Source: Seohaeicola saemankumensis
Lineage (GTDB): Bacteria > Pseudomonadota > Alphaproteobacteria > Rhodobacterales > Rhodobacteraceae
Direction: 5' to 3'
NCBI RefSeq assembly: GCF_020171285.1
Contig: NZ_JAIUZI010000001.1
Location: 248,001 to 312,000, forward strand
DNA length: 64,000 nt
The notes under the pieces are model-generated. The model saw only the letters and a list, made by a program, of their open reading frames with translations, made no database searches and had not been told where the DNA came from. A program made the position numbers and the translations under genes. This document shows positions 54,616-64,000 of the stretch, in pieces (within the stretch, counting starts at the first letter, position 1; each line of letters opens with the position of its first letter).

Positions 54616-56415
54616 ATGACAGACCTCGCCCATATCCGCAATTTCTCCATCGTCGCCCATATCGACCATGGTAAATCCACCCTTGCAGACCGCCTGATCC
54701 AAGAGACCGGGACGGTGCAGGACCGCGACATGAAAGAGCAGCTGCTCGACGCCATGGATATCGAGCGCGAGCGGGGCATCACCATCAAGGCCAACACCGT
54801 CCGCATCGACTATACCGCCGACAACGGCGAGGCCTATGTGCTGAACCTGATCGACACCCCCGGCCACGTCGATTTCGCCTACGAGGTCTCCCGCTCCATG
54901 CGCGCGGTTGAGGGCTCGCTGCTGGTGGTCGACTCGACGCAAGGCGTCGAGGCGCAGACGCTCGCCAACGTCTACCAGGCGATCGACGCCGACCACGAGA
55001 TCGTGCCGGTGCTGAACAAGATCGACCTGCCGGCCTCCGACTGCGACCGCGTCGCCGAACAGATCGAGGACGTCATCGGCATCGACGCCTCGGGCGCGAT
55101 CCGGGTTTCGGCCAAGACCGGCCAGGGCATCCACGAAACACTGGAAGCCATCGTCGAGCACCTGCCCGCGCCCCAGGGCGACCGCGACGCACCGCTCAAG
55201 GCGATGCTCGTCGACAGCTGGTACGACAGCTACCTCGGCGTCATCGTCCTCGTCCGCATCATGGACGGCGTTCTGAAAAAGGGCGACCGGATCAAGATGC
55301 TGTCGAACGGCTCGGTCCACCATGTCGACCGCATCGGCGTCTTCCGCCCCGCCATGCAGGTGATCGACGAACTTGGCCCCGGCGAAATCGGTTTTCTCAC
55401 CGCCTCCATCAAACAGGTCCGTGACACCCGCGTCGGCGACACCATCACGCACGAGAAAAAAGGCACGACGCAGGCGCTGCCCGGCTTCAAACCGGCCCAG
55501 CCGGTGGTGTTCTGCGGCCTCTTCCCGGTCGATTCAGCGGAATTCGAAGACCTGCGCGACGCCATCGAGAAACTGGCGCTGAACGATGCCTCCTTCTCCT
55601 ATGAAATGGAAACCTCCGCCGCGCTCGGCTTCGGCTTCCGCTGCGGTTTCCTCGGCCTCCTGCACCTTGAAGTCATCCGCGACCGCATCGAGCGCGAATA
55701 TGACATCGACCTGATCACCACCGCGCCCAGCGTGATCTATCACATCTACATGCGCGACGGCTCGATGATCGAGCTGCACAACCCCGCCGACATGCCCGAC
55801 CTGACCCATGTCGACCACCTCGAAGAGCCGCGCATCAAGGCGACGATCCTCGTGCCCGACGAATACCTCGGCGACGTGCTGAAACTCTGCCAGGACCGGC
55901 GCGGCATCCAGATGGACCTGACCTATGCCGGCAGCCGGGCGATGGTTGTCTACGATCTCCCCCTCAACGAAGTTGTGTTCGATTTCTATGATCGCCTGAA
56001 ATCGGTAACAAAAGGTTACGCCAGCTTCGATTACCAGATGACCGGTTACCGGCAGGACAACCTGGTCAAGATGCAGATCCTCGTGAACGACGAACCGGTT
56101 GACGCGCTCTCGACCATGGTCCACCGCGACCGCGCCGAAACCCGTGGCCGCGCCATGGTCGAAAAACTCAAGGACCTGATCCCGCGCCACATGTTCAAGA
56201 TCCCGATCCAGGCCGCCATCGGCGGCAAGGTCATCGCCCGCGAAACCCTCAGCGCCCTGCGCAAGGACGTCACCGCCAAATGCTACGGCGGCGACGCAAC
56301 CCGCAAACGCAAGCTTTTGGAAAAACAGAAGGCGGGCAAGAAGAAGATGCGCCAGTTCGGCAAGGTGGACATCCCGCAGGAAGCCTTCATCAGCGCCCTG
56401 AAAATGGATGGCTGA
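54616..56415 (+). CDS. lepA: Elongation factor 4 (LepA)
   Basis: 599 residues, exactly the usual length. GTPase motifs [14 protein letters not shown] near 15, DTPGHVDF near 84, NKIDLPASD near 138; the LepA-specific C-terminal domain with [20 protein letters not shown] near 557. Membrane/ribosome-associated back-translocase. An ATG start at 54616 is preceded by a weak ribosome site. Confidence 0.97.
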   Translation: MTDLAHIRNFSIVAHIDHGKSTLADRLIQETGTVQDRDMKEQLLDAMDIERERGITIKANTVRIDYTADNGEAYVLNLIDTPGHVDFAYEVSRSMRAVEGSLLVVDSTQGVEAQTLANVYQAIDADHEIVPVLNKIDLPASDCDRVAEQIEDVIGIDASGAIRVSAKTGQGIHETLEAIVEHLPAPQGDRDAPLKAMLVDSWYDSYLGVIVLVRIMDGVLKKGDRIKMLSNGSVHHVDRIGVFRPAMQVIDELGPGEIGFLTASIKQVRDTRVGDTITHEKKGTTQALPGFKPAQPVVFCGLFPVDSAEFEDLRDAIEKLALNDASFSYEMETSAALGFGFRCGFLGLLHLEVIRDRIEREYDIDLITTAPSVIYHIYMRDGSMIELHNPADMPDLTHVDHLEEPRIKATILVPDEYLGDVLKLCQDRRGIQMDLTYAGSRAMVVYDLPLNEVVFDFYDRLKSVTKGYASFDYQMTGYRQDNLVKMQILVNDEPVDALSTMVHRDRAETRGRAMVEKLKDLIPRHMFKIPIQAAIGGKVIARETLSALRKDVTAKCYGGDATRKRKLLEKQKAGKKKMRQFGKVDIPQEAFISALKMDG

Positions 56416-56552
56416 AGCCGGCCATTCTGGGGCGAGTCAGCGAACGCGGTTGGCGCGACCGGCTGTGGGCTCATAGTTTTGGGTTAAGAGGTTTGGCTGC
56501 TCGTTTGATGTCTGGTAATTATGGATTGCACAGCGAAACGAGGGGACGCCAA

Positions 56553-56927
56553 TTGCTCAGAATTCTGGTGTTTATGGTGTCTTTAGCCAGCACGCCGGTC
56601 GCCGCGGGTCAAACGCAGTGGATCAAGGCAAGCCATACGGACGAGCTCCGTGTTTCAGTGGTCAGGATAATGGGGCGTAAAGAATATCCTGTCGGAGTGG
56701 CGTGCCGCGTGACCAAGGGCACATTGCAAGTTCGTTTCGAAACAAAGAAGGTCACTTCTACCAAGCCGTTTTATCGCTGGAACTTAGCTGTAACAAAGCC
56801 GGGCGAGAGACCCCAAGATGTAGCGGATCGTTTACCAATCACGGCGGGTGACCAGCCTCAAAGGAAGTATAAGCCGGCGTTTTCCTGTGAAACCGCTCAG
56901 GGAGGGGTGGTTGTCGCCTTTCGGTAG
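56553..56927 (+). CDS. Orphan secreted protein in a lower-GC patch
   Basis: 124 residues if a TTG at 56553 is used, which has GAGGGGA 6 bases upstream; an in-frame ATG at 56508 would add 15 residues but has no ribosome site. A signal peptide ends VAAG near 20. The mature chain is basic, with two cysteines (VACRV, FSCET) and no recognised domain. The DNA here is clearly poorer in G+C and uses different codons (more A/T-ending) than all neighbours, suggesting recent acquisition. Start and reality are moderately sure. Confidence 0.6.
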   Translation: MLRILVFMVSLASTPVAAGQTQWIKASHTDELRVSVVRIMGRKEYPVGVACRVTKGTLQVRFETKKVTSTKPFYRWNLAVTKPGERPQDVADRLPITAGDQPQRKYKPAFSCETAQGGVVVAFR

Positions 56928-57265
56928 ACGCATAAGGAAGTATCCAAATCCAAGGTGCGCTGCACTTGAGGTCAGAGAAGGATCGTCGCACTTGCTCGCT
57001 GTCGCACCCAATCCCCCATCTCCGACCAACCTACGCCCGAACCACACCCGTCGTGTCAAAGGCGCGCCTCAGGCGAGACGCGCGCGCTTCTCGCCCACCC
57101 CTCGGTTCGGGCGCGGCTGATTGATCCGAGGGCTCGCCGAGGTATCTGGCACAGCCTGGATCGGCCCGATGGGGAGCTTCAGGGACGCGGCCTCGGCCCA
57201 AATCCCGTTGTACAAAACGTCAAAACCCGCCCGGAACCCTTGTACAAAACGTATAAAACCCGGGC
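56928..57265. other. Gene-free stretch with operator-like direct repeats
   Basis: 338 bases without a supported gene. The hairpin GGCGAGA/TCTCGCC (57072-57078, 57089-57095) may end a transcript. At 57208-57220 and 57240-57252 the 13-base sequence TTGTACAAAACGT occurs twice, 32 bases apart, each followed by AAAACCCG within two or three bases. Its TTGTACAA core is a palindrome of the type bound by TetR proteins. It lies downstream, not upstream, of the exporter genes, and no regulator gene adjoins it. Confidence 0.6.
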
Positions 57266-58510
57266 CTATCCGCCGATCTGCCGCTGCGCGACCTTCTGGC
57301 CGTCGGTCAGGTTGGCCGAGGGGAACAGCACCACCCGGTCGCCCGGTTCCAGCCCCTCCAGCAGCTCTGCCTCGCGGCCGTTGTCGCGGCCGACCTCGAC
57401 CGCGCGCAGCATCGCCTGGCCGTCCTCGACGCGGAACACCGACCACGCGCCCTGGTGCCGGAAGAGCGCGCTCGACGGCACCAGTACGGCCGCGTCGCGG
57501 GCCCAGACGACGATGCGCACCTCGACCCTGTAGCCGTGCCCCAGCCCGTCGCGGTCGGCGGTCGGATCGGCAAAGCGGATGATCGTTTCGACCCGCTGCT
57601 CCTCGACCCCCAGGGCGGAAAATTTCGTGTATCCATAAGGGTCTATGCGTTCCACCACGCCCTCCAGATCGGCCCCGCCGCCCCAGTTGGTGATGATCAC
57701 CGGGTTGCCCGGCGCGACCTGCACCGCGTCCGAGGACAGCAGCTCGGCCATCACCTCCAGGTCGCTGTCGACATCGCCGATCTGCAGGATGGCCTCGCCG
57801 GCGGGCAGGGTGGTTTCGCTCTTGTGAAAGATCTTGAGGATGGTGCCGTCGATGGGCGCTTTCAGCGGGATCGCGGGCACGTCGCGCACGGTGTCGCCCA
57901 GGGCTGCGGCCAGCGCCTGATCATCGAAACCGATCAGCTGGGCGCGGGCGTTGCGCAGTTCGGCCTCGCGCATCGCAATCGCCGCATGAACCGTATCCAC
58001 GTTGGCCTCCGCCACCCGCGCCGCCTGCCGCGCGCGCTCCAGCGTGACGAGGCTGGCGATCTCGCGTTCGATCAGCTTGCCGACCCGCTCCAGTTCGGCC
58101 TCGGCAAAGTCGCGATTGGCCATTGCTGCGTTCAGGTCGGCGCGGGCGACCCGCAGGGCGGCCTCGGCGGCGGTGACGGCGGCCAGCGCCTGTTCACGCG
58201 TGCGCACGTCCAGCGCCGAGGGGTTCGCGGGCCGCATCTGAGCGACAACGGTTTGATTTCGAACGACCTTTTCGCCGGGGTCCACGGTGACACGCTGCAG
58301 TTCCCCGGCCACCGGAGAAGAAACCACATAAGGTTCCCGCACCTGTGTGCGGCCCTCTTCGTCGATGGTCACACGGATCGGTCCCTGCCGGACCGTGCCG
58401 ATATCGACCAGCATGGGCCGGGGCCAGAAGGCCGCCACCAACGCCGCCGCCACCAGCGCGGCGGCGCTCAGCATCAGGACCGGACGGGACTTCCTGCGGT
58501 TTGTGGCCAT
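57266..58510 (-). CDS. HlyD/MacA-type membrane fusion protein
   Basis: 414 residues with one N-terminal membrane anchor (about 12-30). Barrel-sandwich segments YVVSSPVAGELQRVTVDPGE near 61 and PLKAPIDGTILKIFHKSE near 217 flank a long alpha-hairpin (about 105-205). Periplasmic adaptor of an efflux ABC system. Starts 4 bases after the FtsX-type permease on the minus-strand operon. Confidence 0.9.
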   Translation of the reverse strand: MATNRRKSRPVLMLSAAALVAAALVAAFWPRPMLVDIGTVRQGPIRVTIDEEGRTQVREPYVVSSPVAGELQRVTVDPGEKVVRNQTVVAQMRPANPSALDVRTREQALAAVTAAEAALRVARADLNAAMANRDFAEAELERVGKLIEREIASLVTLERARQAARVAEANVDTVHAAIAMREAELRNARAQLIGFDDQALAAALGDTVRDVPAIPLKAPIDGTILKIFHKSETTLPAGEAILQIGDVDSDLEVMAELLSSDAVQVAPGNPVIITNWGGGADLEGVVERIDPYGYTKFSALGVEEQRVETIIRFADPTADRDGLGHGYRVEVRIVVWARDAAVLVPSSALFRHQGAWSVFRVEDGQAMLRAVEVGRDNGREAELLEGLEPGDRVVLFPSANLTDGQKVAQRQIGG

Positions 58511-58514
58511 CGGT

Positions 58515-60878
58515 TTACTCCCTCGTTTTCAGGGCGGTGATCATGTCCGCCTTGTCGATATCACGTTTCACCAGCCAGCCGGACACCAACGCGGCGGCCA
58601 GCACCACCAGTATCGCCTGCCCATAGCTGGCCGGGTTGAAGGACGCGCGGATCTGGTAGAGATCGGTGCTGAATCCCGCCGAGACAGCGAAGGTCAGGAA
58701 ATAGCCGGCAACGGCACCGACCGGCAGCGCCAGCAGGGTGACGATCGCCAGTTCCCCCAGCAGGACAAAGGCCACTTCGCCCCGGGTGAACCCCAGCACC
58801 CTCAGCCCGGCCAGATCGCGCGACCGCTCGGCCTGGGCGACGCGGGCGGCGTTGTAGATCACGCCAAAGGTGATCACCGCCGCGATCGCCGCCATGATAT
58901 AGCGGGTGGCCCCGGCGCCTTCGTCCATGACCTTTTGCAGCGCCGCCCGGCTGTCGGATTTCAGGCTGACACCGGCGACCATCGGCATGTTTTTCAATGC
59001 TTTATAGATCCTCGGTCCCTGTTCCGCGTCGATCCGCAGATAGGCGCCCGACACCCGCAACGGTTCGTTCAGCAGCCGGTTCAGCGTCTCCATCTCCATG
59101 TAGGCGGGCGCGCCCAGAAGGCTTTCGGCGACCGCGATCACCGGCACGTCGAGGCGCGGGCGGCGGCCTTCGCGCACGTCCAGCGTCAGCGTCTCGCCCG
59201 GCGCGATCTTCAGAACAGAGGCCAGGCCGGTGGACAGGATGATGCCGTCGCGGCGGATCTCGATAGGCGTTTCATCGGCATTGACCGGGCGGTTCAGCCG
59301 CGGGACCGCGGGCAGCCCGAACACCGCCCCATGATAGCTGTAGCGGCCATTGCGCAGGATCGCGGGCACGGTGCGCTGCGGCTCCACCTCGATCACGCCG
59401 GGGATCGACCGCAGCTCAAAGGCGCTGCGGGTTTCGATCGGGCGGATAAAGGTGACCTGCAGGTCGCTGCGGTCCACCACGCCAAAGGTCAGCTCCTGCA
59501 TGGCATCGAAACTGGCCAGGATCGTGCTCATCGCCGCCGACAGGGCAACACCCGCCGCCACGCCGGCGACGGCACCGCCCATGCGGCCGGGTTGCCGCGT
59601 CAGCCGGCGCAACACCATGCGCGTGGGCTGGTCCAGCAAGCGGTTCAGCGCCGCCCCGAACCGGCCCGTGCGGCTGTAGTCGGGCGGCGCGGCGGCGCGC
59701 ATGGCGACAGCCGGGGTCAGGGCGAATACGCCCCGCAGCACCAGCAGACCGCCGCCCGAGGCCGCGATCACGCTGACGCCGATCCCGGCGATAAAGGCGC
59801 CAGGGTCCAGCCGGAACACGAGAAAGGGAAACTTGTAGTAGTTCAGGTAGAAATCGGCCATCCAGCGCCCGGCGCCGATGCCCATCAGCCCGCCCGCCAC
59901 GGCCCCGCCCACGGCGATGATCAGGATCAGTTGAAAATAGTGGCCGCCGACCTCGAGATTGGTATAGCCAAAGGCCTTCATCAGCCCGATCTCTTCGCGT
60001 TCGGCCTGCACCATGCGCGAGATCACGATGTAGAGCAGAAAGGCCGCAACCGCCAGGAACACCGGCGGCACGCTGGCCGCCGTGCTGCGCAGTCCGTTGA
60101 TTTCCTCGGTTATGAAACGGTTCGATTCCATGTCGGCGACGTCATAGGCGCCCAGCCCGCCATAGCGGTCCAGCAACCGGTCGGCGGCGCGGATCACCTC
60201 CTGCGGTTCCGCCCCCCGCGTCAGCCCGATCAGCGCCTCGTTATAGGCGCCGTCCATGTCAAAGGCCGCCTCAAGCGCGGCGCGACTCATCCAGAGCACG
60301 GCAAAGCGGCCGTCGTCGGGCACCATTTCACCGGGCGCGGTGGCCCACAGGAACTCCGGCGACTGGGCAAACCCCACGACCGTGAAACTGCGGCGGAACC
60401 CGTTCATGGTGGCGCGGATCTGATCGCCGGGGCGCAGCCCGTGCGCCTTGGCAAAGCCCTGCAAAACAACCACTTCGTCGGGGCGGTCGCCGGCGAACAT
60501 GCGCCCGTCGGTCAGGTGGATCGCGTTCAGATCCGGTGCGCGGAACGCGGGCAGGGACACCGCGCGCGCCTGTACCGGCAGGTCGGTTCCAGCCACGTCG
60601 ATCAGCGCCGCGCCCACCACGCGGGTCTGCACCGCGGCGACGCCGGGCAGGCGGCGCAGTGACATCGCAGTATGTTCGGGGGCGCGGGCCACCGGCGCAA
60701 AGACATCTGCCAGCCGGTTGCGTTCGTAGTAGGCCCGCCGCGTTTCATCGAGCGAGGCCACCAGCCCGGTCATCATCACCTGCATCAACACGCCCACGGC
60801 GATCACCATGCCGATGGCGATGGCCTGGCCCTTGATCCGCCAGAGGTCGCGCAGCAATTTTCGGGTCAGGGGCGACAT
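58515..60878 (-). CDS. FtsX/MacB-type ABC permease
   Basis: 787 residues from the ATG at 60878; a start at 60902 would overlap the ATPase gene. Two FtsX domains: helix 1 near 20-42 with a large periplasmic domain, three helices near 275-400, then a second set with C-terminal helices near 665-780. Size doubled compared with LolC/E, as in lipid or peptide exporters of the DUF214 type. Works with the ATPase encoded upstream and the HlyD adaptor downstream; substrate unknown. Confidence 0.88.
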   Translation of the reverse strand: MSPLTRKLLRDLWRIKGQAIAIGMVIAVGVLMQVMMTGLVASLDETRRAYYERNRLADVFAPVARAPEHTAMSLRRLPGVAAVQTRVVGAALIDVAGTDLPVQARAVSLPAFRAPDLNAIHLTDGRMFAGDRPDEVVVLQGFAKAHGLRPGDQIRATMNGFRRSFTVVGFAQSPEFLWATAPGEMVPDDGRFAVLWMSRAALEAAFDMDGAYNEALIGLTRGAEPQEVIRAADRLLDRYGGLGAYDVADMESNRFITEEINGLRSTAASVPPVFLAVAAFLLYIVISRMVQAEREEIGLMKAFGYTNLEVGGHYFQLILIIAVGGAVAGGLMGIGAGRWMADFYLNYYKFPFLVFRLDPGAFIAGIGVSVIAASGGGLLVLRGVFALTPAVAMRAAAPPDYSRTGRFGAALNRLLDQPTRMVLRRLTRQPGRMGGAVAGVAAGVALSAAMSTILASFDAMQELTFGVVDRSDLQVTFIRPIETRSAFELRSIPGVIEVEPQRTVPAILRNGRYSYHGAVFGLPAVPRLNRPVNADETPIEIRRDGIILSTGLASVLKIAPGETLTLDVREGRRPRLDVPVIAVAESLLGAPAYMEMETLNRLLNEPLRVSGAYLRIDAEQGPRIYKALKNMPMVAGVSLKSDSRAALQKVMDEGAGATRYIMAAIAAVITFGVIYNAARVAQAERSRDLAGLRVLGFTRGEVAFVLLGELAIVTLLALPVGAVAGYFLTFAVSAGFSTDLYQIRASFNPASYGQAILVVLAAALVSGWLVKRDIDKADMITALKTRE

Positions 60879-60885
60879 GACGGGA

Positions 60886-61593
60886 CTACCATGCGATATC
60901 ATCGGGGCTCAGCTTGGTCTTGTTGACCGTGACATCCGTCACATCCCCGTCGCCGAACCGGATCACCCGGTCGGCCATGTCGGCCTGGGCGGCGGCGTGG
61001 GTGACGATCATCACCGTCGCGCCCAGTTTCTCGTTCACGTCCTTGAGCACATGCAGCACCGCGCGCCCGGTCTTGCTGTCCAGCGCGCCGGTGGGCTCGT
61101 CGCAAAACAGCACGTCGGGCTGCTTGGCTACAGCGCGGGCAATCGCCACCCGCTGCTGTTCCCCGCCCGACAGCTGGGCCGGGAAATGATCCGCCCGGTC
61201 GGCCAGCCCAACCAGCGCCAGCGCCGTGTCCGGGTCCATCGGGTTGCGGGCGATCTCGGTCACCAGCTCGACATTTTCGCGCGCCGTGAGGCTGGGCATC
61301 AGGTTATAGAACTGAAACACGAATCCCACGTGATCACGCCGGTAGCGGGTCAGTTCCGCGTCGCTCATGTCCGACAGCTTGCGGTCGCGAAAGAACACCT
61401 CGCCGTCGGTCCCCCGGTCGAGCCCGCCGACGATGTTCAGCAGCGTTGACTTGCCGCTGCCCGACGGGCCCAGCAGCACCACGATCTCGCCTTCGGGGAT
61501 CTCAAGGGTGACCCCGCGCAGGGCGTGAACCGCAGCCGGGCCCTCGCCATAGATCTTGCGCAGGTTTCGCGTCGTGAACGTGTTTGACGTCAT
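60886..61593 (-). CDS. MacB/LolD-type ABC ATPase
   Basis: 235 residues. Walker [15 protein letters not shown] near 40, Q-loop [19 protein letters not shown], signature [20 protein letters not shown] near 141, Walker [16 protein letters not shown], His switch [11 protein letters not shown]. First gene of the three-gene exporter operon. No neighbouring outer-membrane TolC-like gene is present. Confidence 0.92.
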   Translation of the reverse strand: MTSNTFTTRNLRKIYGEGPAAVHALRGVTLEIPEGEIVVLLGPSGSGKSTLLNIVGGLDRGTDGEVFFRDRKLSDMSDAELTRYRRDHVGFVFQFYNLMPSLTARENVELVTEIARNPMDPDTALALVGLADRADHFPAQLSGGEQQRVAIARAVAKQPDVLFCDEPTGALDSKTGRAVLHVLKDVNEKLGATVMIVTHAAAQADMADRVIRFGDGDVTDVTVNKTKLSPDDIAW

Positions 61594-61666
61594 GGCGGCC
61601 CCCGGGGGTTACACCCGAAACAAAGGCGAAATCCGCGCGGGCCGCAAGGGTGACCAAACGGCGCGG

Positions 61667-63124
61667 TTATCCGTGGCGGGGGCCGCTGTCGATCAGGCTT
61701 TGCTGCTTGGCCGCCCAGGGGGCCGCGCGTTCGATCTGACCGCAGAGCGACATCAGCCGCTCGTCCTCGCCAAAGGCGCAGGCCAGATGCACGCCCACCG
61801 GCAGGTCATCGGCGCTCCAATGCAGCGGCAGCGACACAGCCGGTTGACCGCTGGCGTTGAAGGCGGCGCAATAGGGCGAGTATTCGAACACCCCGCCGGG
61901 GCCGTTGCGATAGGCCACGAAATCCTCGTTGTCTGGCTTCAGCAGCCCCACCGGCGCAGGCGGCCGCGCCAGCGTGGGCGTGACCAGCACGTCAATGTCG
62001 TGAAACAGCCGCGCCATGCGGCGGCCAAAGGCGTGCACCGCGTTCACGGCGGCCAGGTAATCGGCCCCCGACACGGTTTCGGCGTAGGCGATGGCACCAC
62101 GGGTGACGCCCTCGACCGTGGCCGGGTCCAGCGGCTTTCCCTTCAGCTTGGTCCGCACCGAAAGCGCGGTGCCGCAGGCCACGATCTTGGTCCAGGCCAG
62201 CATCATCGCCTCGACGTCCAGCGCGGCGGGCGGCGTGTAGATCTCCACATGGTGACCCAGATCCTGCAGCAGCCGGCCCGTGGTTTCGGCGGCGCGCACG
62301 CATTCGGGGTCGACGGGCTCGCCGCTCAGCGTGGTGGTACAGACCCCGACCCGCATCGGGGCGGGGTCGCGGGCCATGGCATCGGCATAGCTGCCCTGCA
62401 TCGGCGGTGCCCAGTAGGGCGCGCCCAGATCGGCGCCCGCGCAGGCATCCAGCAGCGCGGCGCTGTCGCGCAGCGACCGGGTCAGGAACCCGTCGATCGC
62501 CATGCCGCCCCAGCCCTCGCCGGATTCCGGCCCGTCGGGTAGCCGCGCGCGCGTCGGCTTGAACCCCACCAGCCCGCAGGACGAGGCCGGGATGCGCACC
62601 GATCCGCCGCCGTCCGAACCATGCGCCGCCGGCACGATGCCCGCCGCCACCGCCGCGCCCGATCCGCCCGACGACCCGCCCGAAGTATGGCCCAGGTTCC
62701 ACGGGTTGCGGGTCGGCCCGCCATAGACCTGGGATTCGGTCACCGGGCCGACGCCCAGCTCGGGCGAGGTGGTCCGCGCAAAGGTCGCCACCCCGGTGGC
62801 CTGCATCCGCAGGAATATCTCGCTGTCATAGGACCAGGCCGTGTCGCGAAACAGGATCGACCCGTTGTGGGTGGGATAGGCGCGCGCCTCGGCACCCAGG
62901 TCCTTGATCAGGAACGGCACGCCCCTGAACGGCCCGTCAGGCAGCCCGTCACGGATCGCGGCGCGGGCGGTGTCCTCGGCGATGTTGACCACCGCATTCA
63001 GCGCCGGGTTGCGTTCGGCCGTCAGCTCCAGCGCGCAATCCAGCAACTCGTCCGGGGTGACCTGCCCGGTGGCGACCAGCGCCGCCAGCCCTGTGGCGTC
63101 CTGTTTGAGGTAGCTGTCTTTCAT
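61667..63124 (-). CDS. Amidase signature family hydrolase (second)
   Basis: 485 residues. Catalytic Lys in [11 protein letters not shown] near 73, [14 protein letters not shown] near 148, and [20 protein letters not shown] near 170 complete the Ser-cisSer-Lys set. It is only distantly similar to the amidase at 17823 and stands alone, divergent from the thioesterase gene across 144 bases. Substrate not predictable. The start ATG follows GGGAGACGCAAG. Confidence 0.9.
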   Translation of the reverse strand: MKDSYLKQDATGLAALVATGQVTPDELLDCALELTAERNPALNAVVNIAEDTARAAIRDGLPDGPFRGVPFLIKDLGAEARAYPTHNGSILFRDTAWSYDSEIFLRMQATGVATFARTTSPELGVGPVTESQVYGGPTRNPWNLGHTSGGSSGGSGAAVAAGIVPAAHGSDGGGSVRIPASSCGLVGFKPTRARLPDGPESGEGWGGMAIDGFLTRSLRDSAALLDACAGADLGAPYWAPPMQGSYADAMARDPAPMRVGVCTTTLSGEPVDPECVRAAETTGRLLQDLGHHVEIYTPPAALDVEAMMLAWTKIVACGTALSVRTKLKGKPLDPATVEGVTRGAIAYAETVSGADYLAAVNAVHAFGRRMARLFHDIDVLVTPTLARPPAPVGLLKPDNEDFVAYRNGPGGVFEYSPYCAAFNASGQPAVSLPLHWSADDLPVGVHLACAFGEDERLMSLCGQIERAAPWAAKQQSLIDSGPRHG

Positions 63125-63268
63125 CTTGCGTCTCCCGTGCCAGACCCGTCGCGGATTTCAGGGCGCAGCATCGGGGCAGCAGGTGCGAAATACAAGCCGT
63201 TGACCTTGGCGTCAGCCGGATTCCAATGCATTGTGCGCCGGAACAGGCAACCGCACGAAAGATAGCAG

Positions 63269-63787
63269 ATGACGCATGCCCCCGTTTCGGGCCGCGACGG
63301 CCCATATCCCGCGCCCGTGGTGGTGCAGCAGCGCCGGGTGTTGCCCGAATGGATCGACTACAACGGCCACATGAACGTGGGCTATTACGGGATCGCCTTC
63401 GACCAGGCCTCGGACGTGCTGTTTTCCGAATACCTCGGCGTGGGGGAAGAACACGTGCAGGCGTCCGGACAGGGGCCATATGTGCTACAGTCGCACACCC
63501 ATTTCCTGCGCGAACTCAAGCTGGACCAGGGGTTTTCGGTGCGGTTCCGGCTGATTGATCATGACCGCAAGCGGGTGCATTTCTTTGGCGAGATGGTGTC
63601 CGACGACAATGGCGAGATCTGCGCCACGCAGGAGATCATGGTGATGAACGTGGATCACGGCACCGGCCGGTCCGCCGAATACCCGGACTGGGCGGTGCGG
63701 CGTTTCGCCCGGATGAAGGCCGATCACGCCGCGCTGCCGGTGCCGCCGCAACTGGGCGCGCCCCTGGGGTTGCGCCGCAAAGGCTGA
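63269..63787 (+). CDS. Hot-dog-fold acyl-CoA thioesterase
   Basis: 172 residues. The 4-hydroxybenzoyl-CoA-thioesterase-type motif WIDYNGHMNVGYYGIAFDQA near 28-47 holds the catalytic Asp/His region. The protein is close to betainyl-CoA thioesterases of carnitine breakdown, but no carnitine gene is in view. Cytosolic. Ends upstream of a strong convergent hairpin. Confidence 0.85.
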   Translation: MTHAPVSGRDGPYPAPVVVQQRRVLPEWIDYNGHMNVGYYGIAFDQASDVLFSEYLGVGEEHVQASGQGPYVLQSHTHFLRELKLDQGFSVRFRLIDHDRKRVHFFGEMVSDDNGEICATQEIMVMNVDHGTGRSAEYPDWAVRRFARMKADHAALPVPPQLGAPLGLRRKG

Positions 63788-63825
63788 ACTCGGCACACCT
63801 CGCGGTATGCCGGGTTTGTCGCGAT

Positions 63826-63847
63826 GGCGCGCCCTGCGGGGCGCGCC
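63826..63847. terminator. Convergent GC-rich hairpin
   Basis: GGCGCGCCC (63826-63834) and GGGCGCGCC (63839-63847) with a 4-base loop lie midway between the thioesterase stop and the opposing stop at 63866. The stem is symmetrical and could end both transcripts; no T-run is seen on either side. Confidence 0.55.
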
Positions 63848-63865
63848 GGGTCCAGTGGTCCTTGA

Positions 63866-64000
63866 TCAGAACAGGCCGGTGCCGCCGCCGGCGGTGCCGA
63901 ACAGACCGCCGCTGGCGCTTGCCTTCAGCGCCGGATCGTCTTCGTCCGGGGCCTTGTTCATCAGGGCAAGAATGTCGTCCAACCCCGGCCCCTTGGTGCC
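63866..64000 (-). CDS. Unrecognised protein, C-terminal end (partial)
   Basis: The minus strand reads 44 residues to a TGA at 63866-63868: GTKGPGLDDILALMNKAPDE then DDPALKAS and a Gly-rich end GGLFGTAGGGTGLF. The rest lies outside the window. The reading frame has coding character (strong GC at third positions) and a hairpin follows. I do not recognise the protein. Confidence 0.6.
   Translation of the reverse strand, partial: GTKGPGLDDILALMNKAPDEDDPALKASASGGLFGTAGGGTGLF

Noticed and set aside
58347..60662. A 771-residue plus-strand open frame opposite the FtsX permease
   Set aside because: Composition is Arg/His/Gln-rich low-complexity, with no ribosome site or motif; the minus strand encodes a clear ABC permease.

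Overview
The window is a GC-rich, gene-dense alphaproteobacterial chromosome segment. It looks like a member of the Rhodobacteraceae (Roseobacter-like). The pointers are a tripartite TRAP transporter, several ABC operons with overlapping ATGA start/stop junctions, a 7Fe FdxA/Fpr pair, a LepA-L28-MeaB-PiT housekeeping set, and protein sequences typical of that family. I saw no rRNA, tRNA, CRISPR array, insertion sequence or prophage. The genus is not claimed.

Layout. 0-4.1 kb: the end of hutU, then a minus-strand pqi operon (two overlapping half-size pqiA genes, pqiB with MCE domains, lipoprotein pqiC). 4.1-11.0 kb: a sugar-acid region with a decayed RraA-family gene, an L-arabonate-type dehydratase and an SMP-30 lactonase on the minus strand, divergent from a DctPQM TRAP transporter and a GntR regulator. 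11.2-17.8 kb: a transglutaminase / ATP-grasp-alpha-E / transglutaminase operon of the kind proposed to make or process peptide tags. 17.8-26.9 kb: a polyamine-type ABC importer co-directional with a serine hydrolase and an amidase, divergent from a TetR regulator and a YtcJ-like amidohydrolase, probably one catabolic regulon for an amide or amine. 27.1-29.4 kb: a DsbA-like protein, fpr, fdxA and a DUF971 protein.

29.4-41.4 kb is the most unusual region. An AprA/fumarate-reductase-like flavoprotein, a two-cluster ferredoxin and a HEAT-repeat protein are followed by an ABC importer whose binding protein carries a C-terminal NosL-like domain. One of the importer's two membrane genes is not a normal permease and has a cysteine pair inside a membrane helix. 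SCO1, PCu(A)C, a dihaem cytochrome c, a Crp/Fnr regulator and a YeiH exporter follow with almost no spacing. Two FNR/Dnr-type boxes lie in this region, one in the long gap before the importer and one just after the exporter gene, before two lipoprotein genes. I read this as a co-regulated, copper-linked uptake and redox system whose substrate is unknown.

41.4-64 kb is mostly housekeeping: PiT phosphate transporter with a 59-residue membrane partner, Nudix hydrolase, HrpB helicase, DUF3108 protein, MeaB, L28, a DUF2946/PCu(A)C copper pair, Sir2, low-molecular-weight phosphatase, LysR, a Leu/Glu-type dehydrogenase divergent from Lrp, LepA, a MacAB-like exporter, a second amidase, a hot-dog thioesterase, and the 3' end of an unrecognised gene. 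A patch of poorer GC content after lepA carries an orphan secreted protein and a pair of operator-like direct repeats.
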